DNA of 64,000 nt. Source: DATATB01 sp036268995 (GTDB taxonomy: Bacteria > Planctomycetota > Planctomycetia > Pirellulales > PNKZ01). The position numbers were made by a program, and so were the translations under genes. Below are positions 43,931 to 52,121 of the stretch, piece by piece. The stretch's first letter is position 1. Every line of letters starts with the position of its first letter. The stretch covers positions 6,929 to 70,928 of the forward strand of contig DATATB010000187.1 in NCBI GenBank assembly GCA_036268995.1, given 5' to 3'. A model generated the notes under the pieces. That model was given only the letters and a program-made list of their open reading frames with translations. It had not been told where the DNA came from and made no database searches.

Positions 43931-44222
43931 TGGCGCAGTGAGTTTCTGGTAGGAAAGCCGCTCGCGATCGGCTAGGGCGCGCGGCTTTGTAAAGACTTAA
44001 GCCATCGAAGGTTCGCAACAATGGCCGACTGCCGAATGCGGCGATTCTACTAGCTCGTCCCACGGCCGGCCAAGGGGCAATTGACCTTGAACGGCGGCGG
44101 CGATTCGATTACAAGCCGCGCGGTACATTTCCCTTTTTCCAGCGAATTCTCGCATCGTGACGCACCCGACAGTCCTCGGCAAGCTGCCGCGGGGCCGATC
44201 GGATTCAGCCAAGGAACCTGCT

Positions 44223-45509
44223 ATGCCGCTGCGACTGGCCATTGCATTCATCGGCGCGCTCCTCGTGGCGGGCGTCGCACGGGCGGGCGACGAGTTTCCC
44301 TATGTCGCTTACGTCAATGCCGACGAGGTGAACATTCGCAGCGGCCCCGGCGACAACTATTACCCCGTGATGAAGCTCAACCGCGGCGATCGGGTCGAAG
44401 TCTATCGCCACGATCCGGGCGGCTGGTACGCCGTCCGGCCGCCGCAAGGCGCTTATAGCTGGGTCCTCGCCGAGTTCATCAAGCCCGGCGACGACAACAC
44501 GGGCACGGTTGTCGGTGAGCGCGTGGTGGCCCGGGTGGGCAGCTCGTTCAGCGACGTGCGCGACGTGATCCAAGTGCGGCTCGATCGCGGCGAAACAGTC
44601 GAGATTCTCGAGGCCAAGCGTTTTAACGCGGGCCCCGGCGCGCAGACCTGGTACAAGATTGCGCCGCCGGCCGGCGAATTCCGCTGGGTCAGCGGCAAGT
44701 ACGTCGAGCAGCGGCTGTCGCTCGCGCCGAAGCGCGAACCGAGCGCCCGCAATAATCTGCTGCTGGCTCGCCTCTCGCGAAACGACCGTGCGACCCGAGC
44801 CGAAGAAGCGGCCGAAAACGAGGAGGCCCTCGACGCGGCCTGGCAAAGCGAGCGGCGCCGCGACCGCGTGGCCTCGCGCGAGCGGATCGAACCCCTGCCT
44901 CCGGTCGACGAAGACGATAACGACTCGCTGCCGGCCGAGCGCGTGCGACGCCGCCGGCCCGTGGGCTTGGAACAGGAACTCGAGGAGCTGGATCTCGAAC
45001 TGTCAGCCATGGTCAGCCAGGACACGGCCCAATGGGATTTTAACCAACTGCACGAGCGGGCCGACCGGGCCGTCAGTCGGGCGGAAACGGCAGTCGAGCG
45101 CGGCCGGGCACGTTTGCTGCTGGCCAAAGTGGAACGCTTCGACGACATCCGCCGCCGCTACGTGGCCACGCTCGACGTGCGAACGCAAACCGAATCGCGC
45201 AACAAAGAGCTGGCCAGCCGCTCGGCCGCCGCCGGCCGACGCCCCTACTCTGGCGATGCGCGTTACGACGGCACCGGCAAGTTGGCCCAGGTGGTTTCCA
45301 ACAAGATCGGCACGCCGCGCTACGCCTTGCTCGATCAGACGGGCGAAGTCCGCTTCTACATCACGCCCGCCCCCGGCGTGAACCTGCGCAACTATCTCGG
45401 CCAAGAGGTCGGTGTGAGCGGCACGCTCGGCTTTTTGCCCGAGCAGCAGCGTCAGCACGTGACGGCCCGGCGGATCATCCCGCTCAGCGATTCCTCGCTA
45501 CTGCGGTAA
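44223..45509 (+). CDS. Secreted protein with two SH3b domains
   Basis: A 428-residue protein with signal peptide MPLRLAIAFIGALLVAGVARAG. Residues about 27-85 are an SH3b domain (YVNADEVNIRSGPGDNYYPV...). A second, degenerate SH3b is at about 97-165 (RVGSSFSDVRDVIQVRLDRGETVEIL). A charged, helical region with Arg/Glu (residues 180-300) follows, then a C-terminal OB-like part (KIGTPRYALLDQTGEVRFYITPAPG). SH3b domains often bind peptidoglycan or peptides in the periplasm. AAGGA lies 8 nt before the ATG. Confidence 0.8.
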   Translation: MPLRLAIAFIGALLVAGVARAGDEFPYVAYVNADEVNIRSGPGDNYYPVMKLNRGDRVEVYRHDPGGWYAVRPPQGAYSWVLAEFIKPGDDNTGTVVGERVVARVGSSFSDVRDVIQVRLDRGETVEILEAKRFNAGPGAQTWYKIAPPAGEFRWVSGKYVEQRLSLAPKREPSARNNLLLARLSRNDRATRAEEAAENEEALDAAWQSERRRDRVASRERIEPLPPVDEDDNDSLPAERVRRRRPVGLEQELEELDLELSAMVSQDTAQWDFNQLHERADRAVSRAETAVERGRARLLLAKVERFDDIRRRYVATLDVRTQTESRNKELASRSAAAGRRPYSGDARYDGTGKLAQVVSNKIGTPRYALLDQTGEVRFYITPAPGVNLRNYLGQEVGVSGTLGFLPEQQRQHVTARRIIPLSDSSLLR

Positions 45510-45538
45510 CGTACTGCTCCGTGGGGGCGGGAACTTTT

Positions 45539-45622
<84 letters not shown>

Positions 45623-45675
45623 GCGGAAAGGCCCCACCTTGCAGGCGTGCGTCAGCGCCCCTAGATTCGACGCTC

Positions 45676-46452
45676 ATGGCACAACACATCGGAGTGATCG
45701 ACTCGGATGAATGGCTGGGACTGATTCGCAGCAGCCCGCGGGACGTGCCGGTCGTCGCTCAGTCTTTTCGCGGGATCAGCTTCAAGTCAACTTTTGAGCC
45801 TGTCGTGCTCGGCTGCAGCGACGGCCTGGATTACATCGTCAAGGCTCCCAAGAACGCAGAGCTGAAGCGGGCCGTTTGCAACGAGCAGGTGATTGGCCGA
45901 CTGGCCGCGACGCTCTCTGCGCCCGTCCCGGCAGCAAAGGTCGTGCAGATTCCGCAGGTGCTCGTGGATGCCCATCCCGAGCTGGCCGGCATCCCGGCCG
46001 GACCCGCTCACGGTTCAATCTATCTGCCGAATACTTCGAAGATTCGGCAAGGCATCAAGCATGCGAATATGCCAGCCAACCGGGAGCGGTTCGCCTTGCT
46101 GGCGATCCTGTACGGTCTCGCCGGTGTCGCGGTCGAGCACCAGTTCTTTTACGAAGACGAAACCCAGCTCGTCTGGTCCTTCGATCACGGCCATTTTTTC
46201 CTCGGCGGCCCGAATTGGACCATCGCCACGCTGGCCGCCGGCCGGCCCGCGACTGCTGACAAAAGGATTGTCAATGGCTGCGCTCTGACGCCGCAGGAAC
46301 TGCACGGCGCGGCACGCCATTTAGACGACCTGACTGTGGAGTCGATTGCCCAGGCAGTCGCCTCACCCGACGACGCCTGGGGGCTCAGCGACCCGGAGCG
46401 CGTCGCACTGGCCCAGCACTTCGGGACGCGAATGAATCGACTGCGGGGGTAG
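45676..46452 (+). CDS. HipA-like kinase-fold protein
   Basis: A 258-residue protein. SFRGISFKSTFEPVVLGCSDG, DYIVKAPKN, NEQVIGRLAATLSAPVPAAKVVQIP and VWSFDHGHFF match the HipA-like kinase family (PF20613-type) that consists of a kinase core without the HipA N-terminal domain. No hipB-like antitoxin gene lies next to it. Kinase function and substrate are not established. It precedes hemC by 19 nt, but a shared role is not obvious. Confidence 0.72.
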   Translation: MAQHIGVIDSDEWLGLIRSSPRDVPVVAQSFRGISFKSTFEPVVLGCSDGLDYIVKAPKNAELKRAVCNEQVIGRLAATLSAPVPAAKVVQIPQVLVDAHPELAGIPAGPAHGSIYLPNTSKIRQGIKHANMPANRERFALLAILYGLAGVAVEHQFFYEDETQLVWSFDHGHFFLGGPNWTIATLAAGRPATADKRIVNGCALTPQELHGAARHLDDLTVESIAQAVASPDDAWGLSDPERVALAQHFGTRMNRLRG

Positions 46453-46471
46453 GCTCGATTATGCTGGCTGC

Positions 46472-47428
46472 ATGACGTCGTCGCTTTTGTTGCGGATTGG
46501 AACGCGTGGCAGCCCATTGGCTCGCTGGCAAGCGGATTGGGTGGCCGCCCGGCTGCGCGAGGCGGGACATGCTGTCGAGCTGGTGCCGATCAGCACGCGC
46601 GGCGATCGGCAGCAGGTCGGACCGATCGGGCAAATTGCCGGCGGCGACGGCGTGTTTACCAAGGAATTGCAGCGGGCCTTGCTGGCCGGCGAAATCGACC
46701 TGGCCGTCCACAGCCTCAAGGATTTGCCGACCGAACCGGTGGCCGGCCTGGCGTTGGCGGCCGTGCCCCCGCGTGCGCCCGACGGCGACGTGCTCGTCTC
46801 GCAACATCGTTCGGTCGACGAATTGCCGCAGGGCGCGATTGTCGGCACCGGCAGCTTGCGGCGCCGGGCGCAATTGCTGCACCGGCGGCCCGACTTGCAG
46901 ATGGTGGGCGTCCGCGGCAACGTCGAGACCCGGCTGGCGAAGCTCGGGCGCGGCGAGTATGCCGCCTTGGTGTTGGCCGAAGCCGGCCTTCAGCGGCTCG
47001 GCCTGCAGCAGCATATTGGCCAGCGGTTGCCAAAGACGCTGATGCTGCCGGCCGTCGGCCAAGGCGCACTGGGCATTGAAGCCCGCGCAGACGACGAGCC
47101 AACGCGCGCCGTGCTCGCGGCGATGGATGATCCGGACACGCGTGCGGCCGTCACGGCCGAGCGCGCGATGCTCGCACGTCTAAGCGGAGGCTGCCTCGCA
47201 CCGGTGGGCGCGTGGGGCCGCTGGGAATCCGGCCGGCTGACGCTGGCCGGCGTGGTGCTCAGTGTCGACGGCGCCCAGCGCCTGGCGGCCGAACTGGTGG
47301 CCGGCGCAACCCACGCCGCCGATCCGCGAAAATCACTGGCCGAGGACCTCGGCCGGCAAGTGGCCGACGCGCTGCTGGGGCAAGGCGCGGCCAGCTTGAT
47401 CGACGAAGCCCGCCAAAAAGGGGCTTAG
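46472..47428 (+). CDS. hemC: Porphobilinogen deaminase (hydroxymethylbilane synthase)
   Basis: A 318-residue enzyme that polymerises four porphobilinogens for heme, siroheme and B12. It has RIGTRGSPLARWQADWVAARL at the start, VHSLKDLPTEP at about residue 70, GTGSLRRRAQLLHRRPDL, and Cys241 in SGGCLAPVGAWG, which holds the dipyrromethane cofactor. Length is normal. A strong terminator follows at 47562. Confidence 0.96.
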   Translation: MTSSLLLRIGTRGSPLARWQADWVAARLREAGHAVELVPISTRGDRQQVGPIGQIAGGDGVFTKELQRALLAGEIDLAVHSLKDLPTEPVAGLALAAVPPRAPDGDVLVSQHRSVDELPQGAIVGTGSLRRRAQLLHRRPDLQMVGVRGNVETRLAKLGRGEYAALVLAEAGLQRLGLQQHIGQRLPKTLMLPAVGQGALGIEARADDEPTRAVLAAMDDPDTRAAVTAERAMLARLSGGCLAPVGAWGRWESGRLTLAGVVLSVDGAQRLAAELVAGATHAADPRKSLAEDLGRQVADALLGQGAASLIDEARQKGA

Positions 47429-47561
47429 CGCCGCGATCCGTGATCGGCAGGCCGACCGAGTGGCCCAATCCGCGTCTTGAACTTGGCTGCGGCGTGCGCT
47501 ATCATCTCCCAACCCATCGCTGAGGTGGGTATCCGCAGGGCCTGACATAAGATCAGGTATC

Positions 47562-47621
47562 AAAAAGAGCCCGTCGCAAGCTGGTCGACTTCGACCATTG
47601 CTTGCGTCGGGCTCTTTTTTT
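47562..47621 (+). terminator. Strong intrinsic terminator after hemC
   Basis: Arms aaaaagagcccgtcgcaag (47562-47580) and cttgcgtcgggctctttt... (47601-47621) pair with one mismatch, with an inner TGGTCGA/TCGACCA stem. Eight T residues follow on the plus strand and A5 precedes the stem, so it can work in both directions. Confidence 0.9.
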
Positions 47622-47700
47622 TGCTTCAAGCCAAGCCTCGCGCCCGAGCAACGGCTCCCCAAGCGCACTTCCATTTCATTCCCGTTTTCCGAGGGCGCCG

Positions 47701-48370
47701 ATGACCGACAAAAATCCCGAGTTGGAAAAACTCATCCCCGCCGACCTGCTGCCGCGCTCCGACGCCAACGCGCCCCGGCCACCCGGCCACGCAATCCTCG
47801 ATCTGCTCGCCGCGGAGCCGCGCGAAGGGCCGAGCGCGCCGCCGCCCGCCGACGTGCTCACTTCGGCCGAACCGCCGGCAATCGTTCGCCCAGGCAATAA
47901 CCATCGGCGGTGGACAGATCGATTGTCTTTTCCAGCAGGCCGCAACGATGAGCTATGCCGACACCATCCGGGCCAGGTTCGCGGAAGCCCTACGCGATCT
48001 CGATTGGCAACTGCAAAAAGAAGCGGAGCGTGTCGGCCGGAGGATGCTGCGCTGGCTGGCCGATCGGTGGCCACGGATGCCTTGCGATAGCTGGCGCGGC
48101 GAATTCGAAAAGATCGTCGCCGATCTGGCCGGCGAAGAAGTGTTTGTCGAGGAGCAATCGCGCCGGGACTTTATTGCCTGGCTGGGAGAAGTCAACGCGT
48201 CGGCTGCCGTCGCGCGAGCGGAAGGACTCGATCGTGCGCCCGCGCCAAGCTCAAAGGCCCCGCGCGCGCGATCCTGCTCGATTTCATCGGCGCCCTCGCC
48301 ATCCTGCTCAAAGAGATTCCGACCAACAGCATCCACGCGGCGATCGCCGGCCTCAAAAGCTTCATCATCC
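47701..48370 (+). pseudogene. Frameshifted gene remnant
   Basis: Coding character moves between frames. It starts MTDKNPELEKLIPADLLPRS (frame of 47701), continues in the frame of 47948 with FAQAITIGGGQIDCLFQQAAT and MSYADTIRARFAEALRDLDWQ up to AEGLDR (about 48230), and then in a third frame as KLKGPARAILLDFIGALAIL and IHAAIAGLKSFIIRLR. Together they look like one degraded protein with two single-base indels (near 47880 and 48235). I do not recognise the protein. The last part may be an amphipathic or membrane helix. Confidence 0.6.
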
Positions 48371-48931
48371 GTCTTCGGCGATGCGCCTCGTTGCGAGAAC
48401 TGTGGACGATACGTAGGGATGAGGAAGTGGTTACCGCCCTACCGCGTGGAGCTAGAGGCCTGGGGAAACGAGTTCGCCGACATTGTGTCCACGGGTACCG
48501 ACCTACTTGTTTCTCTGCCGTTCAAGCAGGCATGGGGACAGTCGAGCCTCGTCGGGCTTAGCGGATTTGAAGCCGTAGAGGTTGTAAAAATAACCTGCCA
48601 TCGCAAGCCAATCAAAGATCAGCCGGCGTATTTCCGGGCAGCGGTCCATCGAAGCCGAACGAAGATAAATCTGGCCGCGTCAGAGTTTGAGTGGCAAACG
48701 CCGCCTACGTGCCCTGTCTGCTGCCTAGGAGACGTCGTCGAAAGATGGAAGCGCATTGTTATCGACGAGAGCACCTGGTCTGGAGAGGATGTCTTCATCG
48801 CTCGCGGGCTGCCGGGCACAATCATCGCGTCCGAGCGTTTCAGAGAGTTCTGCGAACGGAACCACATGAAGAACGTCGCATTCGTGCCCGCCGAGGATTA
48901 CGGGCATGACTACTATCCGTGCGAGCCGTGA
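48371..48931 (+). CDS. Double-CXXCG motif protein, 5'-truncated
   Basis: The frame has CENCG, then GNEFADIVSTGTDLLVS, then CPVC and near the end DVFIARGLPGTIIASERFREFC. This is the double-CXXCG family described from Myxococcus, where members serve as immunity proteins (SitI6 type). The usual 25-40 residues before the first CXXC are missing: upstream the frame is fused to the remnant and no start codon lies close. The open frame reaches back to 47948, so a fusion product is possible. Base composition is visibly less GC-rich than the neighbours, a hint of transfer. Confidence 0.65.
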   Translation, partial: VFGDAPRCENCGRYVGMRKWLPPYRVELEAWGNEFADIVSTGTDLLVSLPFKQAWGQSSLVGLSGFEAVEVVKITCHRKPIKDQPAYFRAAVHRSRTKINLAASEFEWQTPPTCPVCCLGDVVERWKRIVIDESTWSGEDVFIARGLPGTIIASERFREFCERNHMKNVAFVPAEDYGHDYYPCEP

Positions 48932-48985
48932 GCCAAGCCGCTATTTGATCCTCTCGCCCCCCGTCGTACGGCCGGAGTAAACACA

Positions 48986-49342
48986 ATGCCATTTATGCTT
49001 CTGTACATTGGTGAAGCGAAGGCATTCGACGATGACGCTTTGCGTCATGCGCTCGTCGCCTCTGGAGCAATCCAACGGGAATCAGGCGGCACGGGTGAAT
49101 TGGCCGCTTTCGATTACGAGTTAGGTGAAGATCTCACAACGATTCGTGTCACGCGCGACTTAGAAACCGTCGTTATCGATGGCTCGGGGCCAGCTTCCTT
49201 CGACATCGCGTTGAAGTTGCAACGCGGGTACGCTGAGCCGATCCATTTGATCGACGAGGCGTATTCATTTGACCTTGTACTGCATGACTATGATTCAATG
49301 ACGTCCCTTTTGAAAGCCGCCGACGAAAGTTCCCAGAATTGA
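48986..49342 (+). CDS. Small acidic protein, possibly immunity-like
   Basis: A 118-residue protein that I do not recognise: MPFMLLYIGEAKAFDDDALR, TIRVTRDLETVVIDG and a C-terminus HDYDSMTSLLKAADESSQN. It is acidic with alternating strands and helices. GGAG lies 10 nt before the ATG. Lower GC and its place next to the double-CXXCG gene suggest a small accessory island. A role as orphan immunity protein is a guess. Confidence 0.55.
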   Translation: MPFMLLYIGEAKAFDDDALRHALVASGAIQRESGGTGELAAFDYELGEDLTTIRVTRDLETVVIDGSGPASFDIALKLQRGYAEPIHLIDEAYSFDLVLHDYDSMTSLLKAADESSQN

Positions 49343-49465
49343 CTGAAACTCGTGTCCGTGACCATCACATATTGCGATGGGTGGTTCCGGGCGCAGAAAC
49401 GAGCAGTGAAGCTTTGGACCGAAGATCACGAAAACCAAGGGGACGCAGCTCCCGCCCCCTTTAAT

Positions 49466-50491
49466 CTAGCGGTAGGGCGTCCACTGCGGGCCACGCGCCG
49501 TTGCGGCGGCCGGCGGATCGCGATCCTCGGGCGGCGGAGCGGCGGGGCGTTCATCCAGGTCGCGCGCCGGTCGGCCAGGCTCGGCGATCGGCACCGTTTG
49601 CACGCGGGCCTGCCGGGCCGATCGCGTCCAGCGCCGCACGTGCTCGCCGGGGCTGATGACTTCGATGTCCTTGAACGCGTCGAACTTGCGGCCGTCGGCC
49701 AGCGTGGATCGGGCGAAGAGCTTCAACTGCCGATGCGCAGGGGCGCCGGTCGGCCATGGCAGCTCGAGCTGAATGCCGGCGCCTTGCGGCGAACGGCGGA
49801 AATGGGCCGCCGCCTCGTCTTCGGCCAGATCCCAGCGGGCAATCCGCGCGGCATCCCCCTGGAGCGCCGGATCCAGCAGCACGATCGATAGCGGGCCGTG
49901 CAATTCGACGATCTCGCCCTGCGCCGAACGCGGTTCGACGAGCACCATCACTCCGTCGTCGCCGGGCCGCTGATCGTTGTCGTAGCCACCGGTGAGCTGC
50001 TGGTTGAAGGTGAGCGCCGCGACTGCGCCGGCCGCTTGCATTTCGGCGGGCACCGGCCGACCGTCGCTGGACGAACCCGACGGCAGCTCGACTTTTGGCG
50101 GACCCATAGGAAAGTCGGACGGCACCCCGGCGGGCGTGCGATCGACCGGCGGCAAGCGGCCCGATGGCGGCCCAAGTGGTTGTCCCTCGGGCACCTGGCT
50201 GCCGGGCGGCAGAATTTGCGGCGTCCGGTAGGGAGCCGGCCGCACCGCCGGCAGCTCGCCGGTCGCCGGTGCCTCGCCTTTTAATTGGGCGACTTCGGCA
50301 CGCAAGGCGTCGTTCTCGGCTTGCGCGCAGTCGAGCTGCTGCCGATAATCGGCCACGTGCCCTTGCAGGTGGTTAATCCGGTCTTCCTGGAAACGCAGCT
50401 CGCGCTCGAGCAAATCCTGGTTTCCGGCCGCACGGCAACCGACGGCCGATAAGCCGGCCAGCACGGCCGCGCAAAGCATCAGGCGTTTCAT
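49466..50491 (-). CDS. Coiled-coil lipoprotein
   Basis: A 341-residue protein starting MKRLMLCAAVLAGLSAVGC, a lipoprotein signal with lipobox SAVGC. Residues about 25-70 form a coiled coil (QDLLERELRFQEDRINHLQ, AENDALRAEVAQLKGE). A Pro-rich linker of about 80 residues leads to a beta-rich domain (VMVLVEPRSAQGEIVELHG, QLKLFARSTLADGRKFDAFKDIEV). Function unknown. Such proteins occur widely in planctomycetes. ATG 50491 is used as the earlier part of the frame is not protein-like. Confidence 0.75.
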   Translation of the reverse strand: MKRLMLCAAVLAGLSAVGCRAAGNQDLLERELRFQEDRINHLQGHVADYRQQLDCAQAENDALRAEVAQLKGEAPATGELPAVRPAPYRTPQILPPGSQVPEGQPLGPPSGRLPPVDRTPAGVPSDFPMGPPKVELPSGSSSDGRPVPAEMQAAGAVAALTFNQQLTGGYDNDQRPGDDGVMVLVEPRSAQGEIVELHGPLSIVLLDPALQGDAARIARWDLAEDEAAAHFRRSPQGAGIQLELPWPTGAPAHRQLKLFARSTLADGRKFDAFKDIEVISPGEHVRRWTRSARQARVQTVPIAEPGRPARDLDERPAAPPPEDRDPPAAATARGPQWTPYR

Positions 50492-50674
50492 TTTGGCCTC
50501 GCAGCGAAGAGGATGCGCACCAACGGGCAACCAGAGCGCCTGGATCGAGCGCTCCATTGCGGTAAGTGATCCGTCACAAACCTGCCGGGCACGGCCGCTG
50601 CGGGAAGTGTGGCCGCACATACGAACGTATTTTTTGAAAGGACCGGCCCGCCGAGCGAGCCGGCTCAACGATCT

Positions 50675-51277
50675 CTAAACGGCCGCGGGTGCACGCTCCA
50701 TGTGCTCAATCACGCGGTCGATCAAATGGTACTCCATCGCCTCCTCGGCCGACATGAAGCGGTCGCGGTCGGTGTCCTTTTCAATGCGGTCCAGCGGATG
50801 GCCGGTGTGCTTGATCAGGATGTTGTTCAGCTTGGACTTGATGTTCTTGAATTCTTTGGCGTGGATCATGATCTCCTCGGCCGTGCCTTCCATGCCGGCC
50901 AAGGGCTGGTGAATCATGATCCGCGAATTCGGTAGCGCGTGCCGCTTGCCCGCCGCGCCCGCCGTCAGCAGCAGGGCGCCCATCGAGGCACATTGGCCGA
51001 TGCAGTACGTGGCCACGTCGCAGGTCACGAATTGCATCGTGTCGTAGATCGCCAGGCCGGCCGTGACGCTGCCGCCGGGCGAATTGATGTACAGGTGGAT
51101 GTCCGCCCGCGAGTCTTCCGACTGCAAAAACAACAATTGGGCGACGATCGAGTTGGCGACTTCGTCGTTGACCTGCGAGCCGAGGAACACGATCCGGTCC
51201 TTGAGCAACCGGCTATAAATGTCCATCGCCCGCTCTTCGCGGCCGCTTTTTTCGATCACAAACGGGATCAGAGGCAT
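50675..51277 (-). CDS. clpP: ATP-dependent Clp protease proteolytic subunit 1
   Basis: A 200-residue serine peptidase of ClpP type. The triad is Ser98 in CASMGALLL, His123 in MIHQPLAG and Asp172 in DTDRDRFMSAEEA, all present. INSPGGSVTAGLAIYDTMQF is intact. It is downstream of a second clpP and of tig with a 102-nt gap. No clpX lies in the window. ATG 51277 is chosen since the upstream frame is poor in coding character. Confidence 0.94.
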   Translation of the reverse strand: MPLIPFVIEKSGREERAMDIYSRLLKDRIVFLGSQVNDEVANSIVAQLLFLQSEDSRADIHLYINSPGGSVTAGLAIYDTMQFVTCDVATYCIGQCASMGALLLTAGAAGKRHALPNSRIMIHQPLAGMEGTAEEIMIHAKEFKNIKSKLNNILIKHTGHPLDRIEKDTDRDRFMSAEEAMEYHLIDRVIEHMERAPAAV

Positions 51278-51379
51278 AGGACGATACGTCGCGCTAAAAG
51301 GTTGTTGTGGTCGGCTTGCACGGCCCGTGGGGCCGGCCGTCGCGCGGCCAAACGGCTGCGCTGGGCGGGCCAAGTATCC

Positions 51380-52009
51380 TCAGTCTTCGCTTTCCTCGGG
51401 AGCCACTGGCGGCTTGTTCAGAATGTCGTCGACCAGGCCGTAGGCCTTGGCTTGTTCGGCGTTCATGTAGAAGTCGCGGTCGGTGTCCTTGGCAATCCGC
51501 TCGATCGGCTGGCCGGTGTGCGAGGCCAGCACTTCGTTGAGCGTCTGCCGCGTCTTGAAAATCTCGTCGGCCTGGATTTCGATATCCGACACCTGGCCGC
51601 CGACCTGGCCGTAGGGCTGGTGGATCATCATCTTGGCGTGGCTCAGCGCGAATCGCTTGCCCTTGGAGCCGCCGGCCAACAGCACGGCGCCGCCGCTGGC
51701 GGCCAGGCCGATGCAGTACGTGGCCACCGGGCAGGTGAGAATCTGCATTGTGTCGTACACGGCCAGCGTGGCCGTCACGCTGCCGCCGGGCGAATTGATG
51801 TAGAAGTGGATGTCCTTGCGGCGGTTTTCGCTCTGCAAGTACAGCAGCTTCATCACCAGTTCGTTGGCGTTGCCGTCGTAGATTTCGCCCTGCAGCAAAA
51901 TGATCCGATTTTCCAGCAGCAGGTCGCCCAGCGTCATCTGGCGCTGCCGCTGGTAGTCGCGATAGTTGAGCTGCGGATCGATCGGGGAATTGGCAAACGG
52001 TCGATTCAT
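51380..52009 (-). CDS. clpP: ATP-dependent Clp protease proteolytic subunit 2
   Basis: A 209-residue ClpP paralogue. Ser105 (AASGGAVLL, with SGG in place of SMG), His130 (MMIHQPYGQ) and Asp179 (DTDRDFYMNAEQA) make a complete triad. It has a longer N-terminus (MNRPFANSPIDPQLNYRDYQ) and a GQVGGQVSDIEIQADEI handle. It may form mixed rings with the neighbour, as in other bacteria with two ClpPs. AAGGA precedes ATG 52009; ATG 52024 is an alternative. Confidence 0.93.
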   Translation of the reverse strand: MNRPFANSPIDPQLNYRDYQRQRQMTLGDLLLENRIILLQGEIYDGNANELVMKLLYLQSENRRKDIHFYINSPGGSVTATLAVYDTMQILTCPVATYCIGLAASGGAVLLAGGSKGKRFALSHAKMMIHQPYGQVGGQVSDIEIQADEIFKTRQTLNEVLASHTGQPIERIAKDTDRDFYMNAEQAKAYGLVDDILNKPPVAPEESED

Positions 52010-52121
52010 CGAGAAGTCCTTCATCCCGGCCAGCGCGCTTGGCTGGCCTCAGCGATTCAATGCCTCGCGCGCCCCAGCCCGCACGCTTGCGGCCTCGCGC
52101 ACAATCGACTCACGCGTGTCC

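Noticed and set aside
47701..49342. Prophage or secretion-system island
   Set aside because: Only a remnant and two small genes are present; no integrase, tail, Vgr or Rhs gene or attachment site is seen.
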